The notes under the pieces: model-generated
The model's input: the letters and a program-made list of their open reading frames with translations, nothing else
Databases searched by the model: none
What the model was told of the DNA's origin: nothing
In this document: positions 24,150 to 37,101 of the stretch, piece after piece
How the letters are laid out: every line of letters begins with the position of its first letter
Numbering within the stretch: position 1 is the stretch's first letter
Made by a program: the position numbers and the translations under genes
Assembly (NCBI GenBank): GCA_036429605.1
Contig: CM071591.1
Coordinates: 2,108,001-2,172,000, forward strand
Direction: 5' to 3'
Origin: Cladobotryum mycophilum
Lineage: Eukaryota > Ascomycota > Sordariomycetes > Hypocreales > Hypocreaceae
Length of the DNA: 64,000 nt

Positions 24150-24651
24150 CTGGAAGTCGTATAACCGTACTGGCTAGGAAAGCATGTTAGTGTATTGGTC
24201 TTTGGATCGAATGAGATCAACTACTACCAATTTTTGATATCAAGCTACTCACCTACCAAATAAACATCCCACTTTGAAATCAAAGCTGCCCCTCGATAAC
24301 TAAGACAAGCAAGGCACACGAAAGCTGCGCCTGTGCCACGTGACCTCGAATAATGACGTTGGTGGGGTTCCTCGCTTCGGTAGAATTTTCGGTCCGCACA
24401 CAGGAGCTTGAAGGGGGAGCTCCAAAAGCACATGAAAATCGACCACCATCTTCTTTTTCCACCACCCTTATTAAAAAAATTCCTCAGCCCTCGTGCCTCC
24501 GCCAACACCTTGTCTACGGCTTCCACCTGCCGTCGTACATGATGCTGAGCAACCATGCGCAGCACCATCAGCACATTAGGCATCTGATTTGTCAAATGCC
24601 GCGCAGTTGGTCGGAAGCTACATTCAAACTTCAAACACTGCGCTCTCCACC
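24150..24651. other. Shared divergent promoter, GPN2 and NTE1
   Basis: 502 nt between divergent start codons, T-rich near 24470. No gene. Confidence 0.55.
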
Positions 24652-27600
24652 ATGAGTTCTACCACCTTGGCCGTCGAGGCCGCCCAGGGCTCTACCGGCT
24701 GGCTCGGTTTCATTGGGTGGTTCCTTTTGGGCTTGATCAATTTGACATCGACTGTTCTGTACTGGGCCATCCGGACAGTAACCATCACCATCCCAAGCAT
24801 CCTGTATACACTGTTCTCCACAAGTTGGACAGTGACCATGAATGCCACTACGCTGTATGCTGCTAGTTCTTCCGGCTTGCATAACAAAAGGCTCACATGT
24901 CACTTAGCATGTTCATCGTCGCGGCCGTCGTGTCGGCGGTCAGCTGGGTCGTCAGGTATCGCATCCTGAACATGTACTCGAGGCTGCCGCCCGAACCTCA
25001 GCGGAAAGAGCCCGAGATCGACCTCTTCCCCGACACGCACGAGGGCGGCGTCAAGTCCGGCTTGTCCAACTACCTTGACGAGTTCCTTAGCGCAATTAAG
25101 ATCTTCGGGTACCTCGAACGATCGGTCTTCCACGAACTCACTCGGAGTATGCAAACGAGGAAGTTGATTGCCGGGGAGACCATCAACCTGGAGGAAGAAA
25201 AAGGCTTCTGCATTGTGGTTGATGGCCTCGTGGAGATTTTCGTGAAGTCGGGGCGAAATCCCCGATCTTCGGTTGGAAATCAGTCTCATATGCCTGCACT
25301 GGACTCGTCCGACGACGAAGATGTCCTTCCTGGTCAACAGAAGTACCAGCTTCTGACTGAGGTGCGGAATGGGGCTCCTATGTCGTCGTTGTTCTCCATC
25401 ATGTCTCTCTTCACTGAAGACGTGAGACTGAAAGAAAATGATGATGAGTCGCCAATGTCGACTAATGCGCACCGGCAACCCGGTTCACACAAGGACTTTG
25501 ATGCTAGAAGATCCTCTCAAGCCCCAATCTCAATGCCAAGCACTCCCCAAATGGATGAAAGTCCAGGAGGCCCAAACACGAGACAGGATGACGGTGTTCG
25601 GTTCGCCTCTGCTTTGAATGAAGCAGGCCCCTCATCAATCCCACCAATGTCACTTGATGGGACCTCGTCATCCCATGCTCCCCCAGGTTACGCCCTGGCC
25701 TGCCAAATAGACTAATGTCTAGTTCGGCCCATCCTGATATCATTGCTCGAGCGACCGTGGATACCACTATTGCCATCATACCAGCAAGTGCGTTCAGGAG
25801 GCTTATCAAGATTTATCCCAAAGCCACTGCCCATATTGTTCATGTTATTCTCTCTCGATTTCAGAGGGTGACACTGGCGCAAGCCTTCAATTACCTCGGC
25901 CTGACTGGCGAGGTTTTGCAGACAGAAAAAGACATGATCAAGTACACAATGTGCCAGCTTCCCAATCTCTTGAGGGGCGATGCTTTGAGCAGGCTGAAGG
26001 AGAAATTCAACCGCGAGCGAGAGCGCCTGAGCGAAGACCAGGAAACAAAGGGTATTGCTCTACACAATTCCGCTGCCAACAGACGTCGACGATCTAGTGC
26101 CACTCTTCGTAAGGAAGTGCTGCAGTCGATATCTAAGCAACGGTCCACATCGACAGCGAACAACGCGGTCCCAGGTCGCGAGCGCCGATCAACACCTGCT
26201 CAGAACCCTGGTGACCTCTTTACTGGTGGTCAATTGAACCGGGGCGTAAATCGGGCCCCTATAGTAGGTTCAAATGAGAGCTCATCTGCCGACCTTCCGA
26301 AAGGCGCTGCCTTCAGTCCTCTCACTCAAAAGACATTTGATCCGTTTGACCACGAGCGACGCGCCCGTGTATCCGTAGACTCAAGAGAATCTGCCGATGA
26401 AGACAATCTGTTTAGAACCTCTATTCTAGAGTGCATGTTCAGAACGCTCGGTATCGATGCCGGAGGTACTGCCTCTAGGGAGGTAGAGTCTATTGAGGGA
26501 TCTCCTAGACTAGTCTCATTCGATCAAAGGCGGGCAAGAGCAGTTTATGCAAACAATGCGTTTGGCTTCATTGCGCCGTATGACGGGTCGATTGACGGTG
26601 AAACTGAGTCACTTACATCTGGGGTTTCCGCTGCCCATACTCCCCCGAATGCTCAGGCCTTGTCTCATGACATGATGGACGAGGTTGAAATTGTCTTCTT
26701 CCCCAAAGGATCTGTACTCGTGGAACAGGGCGAGAGAAGTCCCGGCTTGTACTATGTCATTGACGGATTTTTGGACATTGGGACTACAACCCATGATGGA
26801 TCGCAAAACATTCTCCACAAGACAGGGCCTGAATCCTTCGTTGCAGACCCTCTGCGGCCGGGACCTTGGACCTCAGGGCCGGGGCCAAATTTGGATCGTG
26901 CAGATTCTGAAAAGCATGAGCACCCTCGTCGACGAAGCGTTGCTTTGGTTAAGCCGGGCGGTTTGGCGGGATACATTGGAAGCGTTTCTTCATACAGATC
27001 GTTCATCGATGTTGTTGCTAAAACGGATGTCTACGTCGGGTTCCTGCCTCGAGCTTCTCTAGAGAGAATTGTTGATAAATATCCAATCATTCTTCTGACT
27101 ATGGCAAAGAGGTTAACAAATATTCTGCCTCGTCTCATCCTGCACATCGATTTCGCACTTGAGTGGGTTCAGGTGAATGCCGGCCAAGTCATCTTTCACG
27201 ATAGTGACGAGAGCGATTCCATCTACATCGTTCTCAATGGCCGCTTGCGTCTCGTGGAGGATAGAAAGGATGGTGGTGTCACAGCCCGCGCTGAATTTGG
27301 ACAGGGCGAGAGTATTGGTGAATTAGAGGTGTTGACGGAAACGGCACGAGCCGGTACTCTTCACGCAATTCGTGACACTGAACTCGTCAAGTTCCCGCGC
27401 ACTTTGTTCAACAGCCTTGCTCAAGAGCATCCTAACATCACGATTAAGATATCCAAGATCATCGCATCTCGCATGAGGGCGGCGGTGAATGATGCCGCCA
27501 AGTTTGGAAAAGAGGCGGGGTCTGGTGCGATCAACAACCAGAGACAGTCTACAATGAACCTGCGAACTGTTGCTATTCTGCCAGTTACCGCAGGTGTTCC

Positions 27601-29338
27601 CGTCATCGAGTTTGGAAATCGCTTGATGAATGCTCTGGCCCAAGTTGGAACTCACAATGGAGCTACTTCACTCAATCAATCTGCCATTCTGAACCACCTC
27701 GGAAAGCATGCGTTCAACAAGATGGGAAAACTAAGGTTGTCACAATACCTTGCTGATTTGGAAGAGAAGTATGGGCTAGTTGTTTACGTTGCTGGTAAGT
27801 ACTACTATGATACATTTTCACTTTTGTTGTTATGATGAGAATTTCTTAACCCAAAGACTACCCGTCGCTGATGGTTATGTAAACTCTAATTTTTTCCTGA
27901 TCACATTGCTTTACTCCCATTTTATTTTGAATCAAATAGTGGGAAAATTGTGCTAACCTCATGGTTGCGTATAGATACAAGTGTCAACTCACCCTGGACA
28001 CAAACGTGCATCACACAGGCCGACAGCATCCTCTTGGTTGGCCTAGCAGAGGGATCACCGGCTATTGGAGAATATGAGCGCTTTATGCTCGGAATGAAGT
28101 CAACGGCTCGAAAGACTTTGGTACTTCTTCATGCCGACCGCTTCTCGCAGCCCGGTCTGACTAGGTCGTGGCTCCGCAATCGTATGTGGATCAACGGAGG
28201 GCACTACCATATCCAGATGGCATTCAGGACAAACGCAATGCCAGTTCACCCGCCCTCGAAGAGACTTGGCCAAGCCCTCAAGGAGAGAGTGCAGGTTTTG
28301 CAAGCCGAGATTCAAAAGTACACATCCCGGAATGGACAGCATGCGTCATACTACTCGCCTGATACTCCGTTCAAAGGGGACTTTCACCGGCTGGCTCGAA
28401 GGCTCTGCGGAAAGTCCATCGGCCTTGTTCTCGGCGGTGGTGGCGCACGCGGTATTACCCAGATCGGCATCATTAGAGCCATGGAAGAAGCTGGTGTTCC
28501 CATTGACATCGTTGGCGGAACCTCAATCGGCTCATTTGTGGGAGCGCTCTACGCGCGCCATGCAGATGTTGTGCCCATGTTTGGGTTGGCCAAGAAGTTT
28601 GCCGGACGCATGGCAAGTTTGTGGCGATTCGCACTAGATTTGACATACCCTTCCGCATCATACACTACAGGACACGAGTTCAATAGAGGCATTTTCAAGA
28701 CGTTTGGGAATACGCAGATCGAAGACTTTTGGCTAGAGTACTATTGCAACACTACCAACATCAGCAAAAGTCGAGCAGAGTTTCATACGAGTGGGTATGC
28801 ATGGAGATATATCAGAGCGTCCATGTCATTGGCTGGTCTGTTACCTCCTCTTTGCGATGAGGGCAGCATGCTGCTTGATGGTGGCTACGTAGACAATTTG
28901 ACCGTGTCTCATATGAAGGACCTGGGAGTAGACACTATCTTTGCTATTGACGTTGGGGCGCTAGATGATGACACTCCCCAAACGTACGGTGACTCGTTGT
29001 CCGGCATGTGGGCTTTCTGCAATAGATGGAATCCCTTCTCATCTCACACTAATCCGCCAACACTGGCTGAGATTCAAGGAAGGCTGGCGTATGTCTCAAG
29101 TGTGGATGCACTTGAGCGAGCCAAAACCATGCCGGGGTGCATCTACATGCGGCCTCCCATTGATGAGTATGGGACACTTGATTTCCACAAGTTCGACGAG
29201 ATCTACAAGATGGGGTACAGCTTCGGGCAGGCATTTTTCCAGCGGCTAAAGGAACAGGAGAAGCTGCCCCTGATGGAGGAGACGGAGGCGAAAAAGGCTC
29301 TGCGGAGAACAACGGCGCCTCGACGAGCTAGCATATGA
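24652..29338 (+). CDS. nte1: Lysophospholipase NTE1 (neuropathy target esterase homologue), one apparent frameshift
   Basis: Three exons, 24652-24854, 24908-27794 and 27975-29338, give about 1484 aa if one base is restored. N-terminal membrane helices ([26 protein letters not shown]) are followed by cyclic-nucleotide-binding-like domains (e.g. [20 protein letters not shown]) and a patatin domain. The catalytic site shows [11 protein letters not shown] (oxyanion hole), GGTSIGS (nucleophile Ser) and DGGYVDN (catalytic Asp). NTE1 deacylates phosphatidylcholine to glycerophosphocholine at the ER. The frame breaks at the CCCCC run 25680-25684: one more C reads on as [17 protein letters not shown] and joins the downstream part without a stop. 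A GT-AG intron that repairs the phase was sought and not found. The second intron (180 nt) is unusually long for this window. Confidence 0.93.
25680..25684 (+). other. Frameshift at C5 run in NTE1
   Basis: Upstream frame ends in SSSHAPP then runs off family; downstream frame continues [15 protein letters not shown]. One extra C joins them exactly. Confidence 0.8.
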
Positions 29339-30026
29339 GCGAGTTGTTATGACATCAACTAGTTCCGGCATATTGATTTGAGCATCTCGGTAGCGAGTAC
29401 ATATAAATAGAATCAATTCTCATGTTGTTGTCAAGCGAAGAGAGGGATCAGGCCAATTGGATCAAGTCCCGTCGTCACGCATACATTCATCTTGATGTCC
29501 CATTGTTTCCAATTGATTACTTTGTTAGGGCCATTGATGAAATGTACCACGTGCCATGACGAGCATGGCGTTTTGCAAACTTGACTCAGCCTGGTGGGTG
29601 GTGATGTCGATCAATATGCAGGGATTAAGTTTCAATCCTCGGCAAGTTAGAGCTAGGGGATGACAACCGAGACGACGTCAAGTACTGACATCATGTTTGG
29701 AGAAATTAGGGGGGACGAGGGGTAGAGCTATTTTGGCAGCATCCAAGTGGTGGGAAGCCTTACTATGCTGGCAACCTGGTTTGAAGTGGGAGGGTGTACG
29801 GCATCATGTTTTGCAAGTTTCCAAAACGCCATATATATATCGCCACTCTAGCGGTGTGATTTCACGAAACAAAGAAGAGAGAAATCAAAAAAAGAAGATA
29901 TAATTCATTCCTATTCTTATCAACGATTCTTTTTGTTCATCTAGAAAGGGAGGGTTATCTATCCATGCTTCTTCCAACGATATTCAACTCTTTACATACT
30001 TTACTTGCCAGACAAACAACGTCGTC
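29339..30026. other. Intergenic region after NTE1
   Basis: About 690 nt. It holds an (AT)n tract at about 29830-29840 that could serve as a TATA element for the next gene, about 190 nt before its ATG. No other gene seen. Confidence 0.5.
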
Positions 30027-30488
30027 ATGACATCTAATCATACTTCTCGAAGCACGCGCGGCTCCTATGGGTCGTATGATTCTACCACCAAGAAGGCCGA
30101 TTATCGTGGCAGCCATCGTAGCTACGATGGCGCAAGTTCCAACAGCGGCGGCGGCGGCGGCGGAGGTAGCCATGCCAACACCGTCAACCGCAACGCCTTC
30201 CATCGCAACAACACTTCTGCTCGCAACAACACCTCTACCTACAACACCTCCGACCGCAGCGCCCGAAACCGCAATACCACAAGCCGCCTCATGCCCCTCG
30301 ACCCGCGACCCTCCCGCGCCGACCCGCAGGAGCGAGAGCGCCGGCGCAAGAAGGAAAAGGAGTGCGAGGGGTTCGACTGGACGCCCGGGGTGGCGCTGGC
30401 GCTGGCCGGGGCGCTGGCCTTGTTCAGTATAGATAGGACCATGTTTACGAGGAAGAAGAAGGATCATGTTGCAAGGCATTTGGAGTAA
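30027..30488 (+). CDS. Small hypothetical protein with C-terminal membrane segment
   Basis: Single exon, 153 aa. The N-terminal half is low complexity, rich in Ser, Asn, Arg and Gly (including a run of seven Gly), with no fold apparent. The C-terminal part looks conserved: RLMPLDPRPSRADPQERERR, then a basic KKEKE stretch, then a likely single membrane helix (GVALALAGALALFSID) and a short basic tail. This layout suggests a tail-anchored or single-pass protein with its N-terminus in the cytosol. I do not recognise a named family, and the function is unknown. It stands in an ordinary position between NTE1 and the decarboxylase. Confidence 0.65.
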   Translation: MTSNHTSRSTRGSYGSYDSTTKKADYRGSHRSYDGASSNSGGGGGGGSHANTVNRNAFHRNNTSARNNTSTYNTSDRSARNRNTTSRLMPLDPRPSRADPQERERRRKKEKECEGFDWTPGVALALAGALALFSIDRTMFTRKKKDHVARHLE

Positions 30489-30794
30489 AAAAAAGGGGGG
30501 ACGCTTTTTTACTCTTTTGTATGTGGGATGAGAGGAAGGTTGGCTGGACTTGAATTTGTTGGGGGGGGGGTGTGGATAAGAGTAGATTGACTTGGCTTGA
30601 CTTGTATGAGTACTTGGGGGGAATGATGGATAAATTGTACAACTAGGATACCATGGGATGGATTTATGATGATGATGATGATGACGGGATACCATATACG
30701 TAGCACAGTTATTTGAATTGCTTCTATTTACGTTGTAGTCTGCTTTGTTTACAACTTTCAAAGAATCTAAACCATTAGATCAAAAATATTTCCT
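30489..30794. other. Convergent 3' region with poly-G run
   Basis: Between two stop codons. G10 at 30561-30570 and a (GAT)n tract near 30666-30684. No gene. Confidence 0.6.
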
Positions 30795-32634
30795 CTATGC
30801 CTTTGACTGCTTCTCAATCGTCTCGACCAACAGATCAAACAGCTCCTGTACCGTCTCTTCCCTAACGGCAGCAACTCCCGTGCACACACGAATGGCATAC
30901 TTGCCATTAATAACCGTACTCGTCAAGTAGAACCTGCCCGTGGCATTGATAGCCTCGTACAGTCTCGCAGTCTGTAGGTTGATTTCCTCCTCTTTATCCC
31001 CAGTGGTGCGGAACGTCACAAGACCGAAACGTGCCTTTGTAAAGATGGTAAAAAGATCAGATCGGCTGACCAGCTTGGCTTCCAAGCTTTCGGCCAAGGT
31101 AACGCCGTTTTGGATGTGCGCCTGTAGGCCTCGAATACCGTAGCTGCGCAGAACGAACCATAGTTTGAGAGAGCGGAAACGACGGCCTAGGGGGATTTGC
31201 CAGTCACGGTAGTCAGTGACCAACTCGTTATCGCTGAATTGATTGCGCAGATAGGGGGCTTGATGCTGAGCGCCGTAATGAGGGAAGCGCGGCTGCGCAC
31301 CCACAAAGCCGAGCAGTCGAATGTTGTAAGCATCCATTTGTGTGGGTTGAAGTTGAAGGAGTGAAAGTGCGCCATGGGCGGCGTCAGGGACTGGTTCTCC
31401 TGGAGAATGAGGGCCGAACCAGCATAAGCCGCATCGACATGGACCCAGATCTCGCCAGGCTTGCCAACGCGCGGTTGCAATGCAGAAACGATGCCATCGA
31501 AATCGTCGACGGCGCAGACATCAGTGCTGCCCAGGGTGGCAGTGAGGTAAAACGGCTCGAGGCCCTTTGCAGTAAGCTCGGCGATGGTGGCAGCCAAGTC
31601 TTCACCCTTCATGGAAAAGCCGTTCTCCTCAGATACCGGTACGGTGACGAAGCGTACGCCGAGGACCTGAGCAGCCTTCTTTGTGCTGGAATGCGCACCG
31701 GCACTGCCCAGAGCGACGAGCTTGCTGCGATGCTTCCAAAGCTCTTCCTCCTTGTCGTCTCCCTCGGGCAAGTGCGATGTAACCTCATTCAGATACTTGT
31801 CTCGGGCGGCCACCATGACGGTGAGAATGGCCTCGCTGGCGCTGCCGTGAATAACACCACCGCCGTGCGTAGGACCACCACTCAGGAAACAGTCCGGCAG
31901 CGCCAGGGCCTGGGCCAACCAATCGAGAACAATGGTCTCGAGCTCAGTAATGGCAGGGCTGCAGATCCAGTTGAAGTGGGCGCCGTTGAAGGTATTCGAG
32001 TACATTTCAGCAATGGCCGCGGGGAAGCTGCTGGAGCAAGGGAAGAAGGCCATGAAGCCGGGACTCTGCCAGTGGGTGATGCCGGGGAGGATCTTGTCAT
32101 GGACGTCCTTGCGGATGACATCAAAGGGTTCGCCATCGAGGGGCGCCGAGGTCGGGAGCAAGGGCCTCAGATAGCCCGGCTCGACGGTGGAGACGACACG
32201 CTGTGAGTTCAAGTTGTCATAGTAGTCGGCGACTGGGGGCATTTGTTAGTCAATCTCTGCTATATGGATGGCTGATTGTGTAGTGTAGTGTAGATATCTG
32301 TTGGCGGATTCATCATCATGTATCGATCAGGTCAAGTTGAGCATGATTGCGTTGGGGGTGGTGACATAGGAAGCAACAAGAGTTCATGGTTGAAGCGCAT
32401 AGTGAAGACTTGGCGATGATCTGATAATGCAGATGCTTGGTGTTGAGAGAATTGCGGGGGTGAGACAAAAAGCCGCTGCAAAGCCACTGCAGTTCCTTCC
32501 CCAAAATGACAGCCAGCCCAATGATACGATGACACAGAAGGGAGTGGGAAAAAGTAAGTAAAAGGAGGGAACAAATGAGACTCACTTTCATCAATAGCCA
32601 CCTTTGCGGCTTCCCGAAACTCTTTGGAATCCAT
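30795..32634 (-). CDS. Aromatic-L-amino-acid decarboxylase (group II, PLP-dependent), one apparent frameshift
   Basis: Two exons on the minus strand, 32634-32586 and 32232-30795, give about 495 aa once one base is added. The intron of 353 nt is the longest in this window. The PLP lysine lies in NFNPHKW (about Lys315), with the PLP-contacting aspartate in HVDAAYAGSA (about 283). Other family signs are YLRPLLP, HWQSPGFMAFFP and SDNELVTDYRDWQIPLGRRFRSLK. These enzymes convert tryptophan, tyrosine or phenylalanine (or DOPA/5-HTP) to the amine; the exact substrate cannot be read from sequence. The frame breaks after ALSIKPP at the GGGGG run 31254-31258 (C5 in the coding strand), where a sixth base gives YLRNQFSDNE. 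No other biosynthetic genes adjoin it, so a secondary-metabolite cluster is not supported. Confidence 0.9.
31254..31258 (-). other. Frameshift at G5 run in the decarboxylase
   Basis: Coding strand reads AAG-CCC-CCT here; the homologous continuation (YLRNQF) needs six C. Both flanks are unmistakably the same enzyme. Confidence 0.82.
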
Positions 32635-33868
32635 GGCGGATCAACGTTGTGCCGTCAAGTCTCTTTTGCTCTAATTTCTTCTCGTTGATGTCGTCCGTTG
32701 GTAAAAATGAATGAATGGGGTGAAATGTGTTGCTCAAAAAGTCTAGTTCCCTCGTCCCCTTTTTATAAAGGATCCGACACGGCAAGTTCAACGTTTTTTT
32801 CTTCTTTTCTTTTCTTGTTTGTTGTCACTTTGTGTGTCTCTCAAATCTGGAAAAAGTTGCCGTCTAATCCTCCTTGGTGAGATGTTTGACGTACGACTAG
32901 AGAAAAGAAAAAAGGGACCCCTTCAGCTTCGACTTATGATAACCTTATAAGACAATATTTTTCAAATCTAAAACTCTTTCTTTAGCAGGGGGTGGGTGGG
33001 TTTTCTAAGCATGCAGGGTGGGATCTCCGATTCTCCTCTCTCTCTCTCTCTCTCCCATCGCCCACTGTCCTATCCGCCCCAAATGCTCCCCCCCCCCCCG
33101 GTCGAGTGTGTTTCAATGGGTGTTTTAGTGGGTGTGGGGGGGAGGCAATAAAAAAGAAAGCAGTGCACTTGACTGGCTTGACTGTTCCATGTTCGGAATC
33201 CGGGCGGCGTGGACGAGAGAAGAAACCCGTCTTGAGAAGTTTGTCTGACTTTGATTCCGGCTGTCTGTTTTTGGCTTCCGAACAGAAAAAATAAAAAATA
33301 GTAAGAAAATGAGAAAATAGGACGGAATTATTGTCGGATTTTCCGCACATCCTAGCAGATTCGGTATCTTCTTTTGTCACATTTCAGTCACCACTGTCAA
33401 TAATTCCATGCTGGAACACGAGTCCGTTGTGAATAGATGCAAGGAATACAATCTTGGTAGCATCGACCAATGTCAAACATGTCAACATGTTAACCATTTA
33501 CGCCCTTGAATGACATGCATCGCTTATGCGCATCTTGAACAATTGGCCATGGAAAGACTTCAACATCACAAATCTGAAATTCACCCAAGGCAGGCTTGCG
33601 GGACGACATTCGGCCCGTCGGACCACATTCGACATGTCTGTTTTGCCTGCATAGATAGGTATGCAGGTCATCCCATCCCGTCTCCGTCGACTTGTAGAAC
33701 CCCATCATCGTCTTTTTCTAAAATGTATACGCCAATGTTCGCCTTGTGCATATGCCAAAGTCCGTATTAAAAGTATACCGAAACCCTATCAAAGGCATAC
33801 CGAAAACCTACCGAAAACCCACCGGAGAAAAACACGCCTCTCAATAACTCTCCATCAAAATCTTGTCC
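32635..33868. other. Intergenic region with CT and poly-C tracts
   Basis: 1.2 kb between the decarboxylase start and the TM9 stop. (CT)n at about 33036-33054 and C12 at 33088-33099. No gene supported on either strand. Confidence 0.55.
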
Positions 33869-36111
33869 TTAATCCACCTTGATCGCGCTGATAGAAACAC
33901 TCATGTTAGCATCCATTCGCCGTCAAGATAGCACACACAAGTCAAGTAGGTAAAAGACGCAACAACTCACTTATATATCCTGCGCACAAAGGCATACGCG
34001 CATAAAAATCCAATCGTCCCCGTCAACAGCCCATAAACGCAGCACGCCATGAAGCTATACGCAAAGAACAGCATGCTGCTCACAAACCCGCTAATGTGCA
34101 GCTTGGCATAGTAATACCACACGCTGTAGAAAAACACCCACGCAGCGCTCCCGCCGCCCACGAGGAACGACTGCCACCACCAGTGGTAATTCTCCGAGCA
34201 GAGCTGGATGTAGACGGTCACAATCGTCATCTCGGCAATTGTCACCACGAGGATCACCGACACCACGGCCAAGAAGCCAAACATGTAGTAGTAGCCGCTC
34301 TTGTCCTGCCACACAGACTGGAACACGTAGAGCAACTCGATAAAAATGACCGCAAAGGGCACCAAGCCCGCCAGTAGAATGCTCCAGATGGACTTGATGT
34401 ACCAAGCTTGCTTCGGAATCTGCCGCGCAATCGGTGCAGTCTTGGTAGGATGCTCCCACGCACCCGCCTTCACGTAGCCGTAATGCGATCCTGCATACAC
34501 CAGCGGGACCTGAATACAGAGCCACAGAAACAGAATGGCCGCTAGTGTCCCAAACGGTATCGCTGTGCTCGACGCCTGAGCCCAGACAAACAGGTTGAGG
34601 ACGAAACCCAGACTAAAGGAGAGGCCGGGAAACAGCAGCGCCGTCACCAAAGCATTGCGGCGATAGTTCTGGCCCTCAAAGCTCCTGTATATCCGAGCAG
34701 AAAAGTAGCCAGAGAAGACGCCGGCAAAGATGAACAAGCCCGCTCCAACACTGATGTAACCGCCTCGGTAGCTTGGATTCAAAACTCCCAGGGCGCTCAG
34801 GATGACAAGGCCAATAGCCATCACAAGCAGCTGCATCCCAGAACCGACGAGAGGCGCCAACAGTGATCCGTAGCTAGGCTTCCGGAACACATCTGCGTGA
34901 AGCAGCTTCCAGCCCGTAACATCTTCCAGCGCTTCTCCGTCATCAGAAATGTCACCGTCATCTTCAGCGTCTTCGCTCGGTTCAAGTATCCCCTTATCCC
35001 CTGATTGACGTGTCTTTCTTGGAACCCTGATTTTGCCGCCCTCTGCGAGGGCGTCCTTGTACCCCCTGATATCCGATCGAACAGTCTTTTCGAGTATGAT
35101 CATGACAACTCCAGTCAAGAGGCCACAAATGATGAGGGAATTAATGATGGCCATCCAATGAATTCGTAATCCAGTCTCTTGCTTGACAAAATACCGATCC
35201 CAACGATGCGCCCACTCGATATTTTCATCTCTGCGAAAGTAGACTGAATAGGTATACGGGATATTCACAGAGCCATCCTGACTACCATCATCCTTGTCTG
35301 TCGCATTCGGCGCCGCGTGAAGCTCAAACGGCTGATCAATCATTGGCATGTCAACAGGGCAGCCATTGCTCCCCTTCTTGTTCCCGTTTCCAATGCTTCT
35401 GGCATAAACCTCAAATCCCACTATGAGTTTCCCGCCCTGATCACCGGCACGGCCATATGCCTTGCGATAGCGGATCAAAATTGTGAAATGATTGTTGAGA
35501 TAGTAATGCGGCTTGCCAGTCTCGGGCGATACCTCGACGTACCCCAGCCTAAACCCAGGGGCATAGTGTTTACGTTTCTTGTCTGCCGAGACGAAGCTGC
35601 GTGCGCCGGGAAGGTTATCAACGATCCATTCCACCACGTAGTCGTCTTGAATCAGCTGCCTTGTCCATTCCAGGTCGTCGCGCGATACTTGCTTGTTGCA
35701 AAGTCGTGCGCACTCGGTATCTTTGTCCATGGAAAGCTCTATATCCGAGGTCACGATGCGATCGCCGCGCAGCACCTCGCCTAGGTTCAAAGGAATGTTC
35801 TGGCCGCTGAGAAGTCCTCCGCCTGACTTATGCTTCCCTTTTGGGGGACATGTGAAGGGCAGTTCGTAGTATGCATATTGTAGTTGCGTATTATCGGAGT
35901 AGGCCTTGTTGACCAGTAACGGGATCTGCTCGCCATCCTTGTAGCTCTTGATTGACCACCCTGTGACGCCATCTTAGCAATCTTGACCATGGATGCGCCA
36001 ACAATATCAAGCTTGTATATAAAGCCTACCGGGTATATAGAAGGCTTCCACAGAGCTCAGGAGTAGTAGGGAGAGCAAGCCACCGAGGCTCACCCTCGAC
36101 GGTCCGACCAT
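33869..36111 (-). CDS. Transmembrane 9 superfamily protein (EMP70/TMN-like)
   Basis: Three exons on the minus strand: 36111-36030, 35960-33971 and 33887-33869 (19 nt), giving 696 aa. Exon 1 encodes a signal peptide (LGGLLSLLLLSSVEAFYIP) followed by the mature start GWSIKSYKDGEQIPLLVNKAYS. A long lumenal domain (YAYYELPFTCPP; KPHYYLNNHF) is followed by nine membrane helices from about residue 290. The last tiny exon is needed to end in NAIKVD, which matches the C-terminal KxD/E Golgi-retention motif of the family; without it the protein stops early. TM9 proteins act in endosome/Golgi membrane trafficking and in sorting of other membrane proteins. No key element is missing. Confidence 0.93.
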
Positions 36112-37101
36112 CCTTTGGGAATCCTGTCAAATCTATTCCTCCCAGCTCCCCTCTGGTTGGTGTCGCTGACGCATGCGAGCTCTGCTAAACTAATCACGTT
36201 TCTACCGCTCGTATATGAAACAAGGATATCGAACAATGGGATGCGATGCTGGATACCGCGGTGGGGGTGTCGTCGATAGGGCCCGGATTTGGCTGGAGGA
36301 TCGCAGGTGAGTATTGGGGGTCGAGATATCTCTTTGTCCAATAGATTATCGAAAACTTAGACGGTTGAATACTATTAATGGATATAGATGTAGCTGTCTG
36401 GTGTAGAATAGACTTGGGTCGCTGAACGATCGAGGTAATTGAAGGAATTGGGAAGCAGATGCTTATCGGAAGAAGCTCATGGATGGGTGATTGATAAAGG
36501 TTACAGGGGCGGTCACCCCACTAGAGTTTAAGCTTACAAGGCCTCCCTACAGCGACCAATTAGCCACAGTGCAGAGTGCAGGTTCCACACAACCTTGAAG
36601 TGCCGACAGGATGAGGTCGGGCACCTTATTTGAACCAAAGCCCCCTAATACTAAATACAACCACCAGAGATTGTTGCAGCGGAGGACAATCATCAATAGA
36701 TTATTGAAAGAATGAAATTATAAATCGTCTGTTTAAAGAAGGCCCATTGGTAATAAGCCTTCTTCTCTTGGTATTGATTAATTCAGTCGCATCATATCAT
36801 CACAGAAATAGTAGTGAACGTCCCGCCTTATCAGAAGCAGCACCTCATCAGTTTATATCATTCAAGACATGTTTATTTGTGATTGTGATGAATTAAATAT
36901 CATTGGGTATATATGTCCTTCCTAGGACAACTATTTGCGCCAAACTCCACGCTTCAAGACGATCCAGAATAAATTCCAAGTAAATGTTATGTGTATGCAT
37001 CCTGAAGGTATAAACAAGCCAATAAAAATGTATAATGAAATCTTTGCATGTTTAAATCTTCCCTCGTGATAGTCCCGTATCATCGATTGCTCTGGGAAAG
37101 C
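36112..37101. other. AT-rich intergenic region
   Basis: About 990 nt upstream of the TM9 gene and downstream of the arrestin gene. It is more A/T-rich than the neighbouring DNA around 36700-37060. No gene seen. Confidence 0.5.

Noticed and set aside
25687..25714. An intron in NTE1 instead of a frameshift
   Set aside because: Candidate donors leave the wrong phase or run into a stop; one extra C at 25680-25684 gives an uninterrupted family-like reading.
30795..32634. Aromatic amino acid decarboxylase as part of a secondary-metabolite cluster
   Set aside because: Its neighbours are a small hypothetical protein and a TM9 trafficking protein. No synthase, cytochrome P450 or transporter adjoins it.
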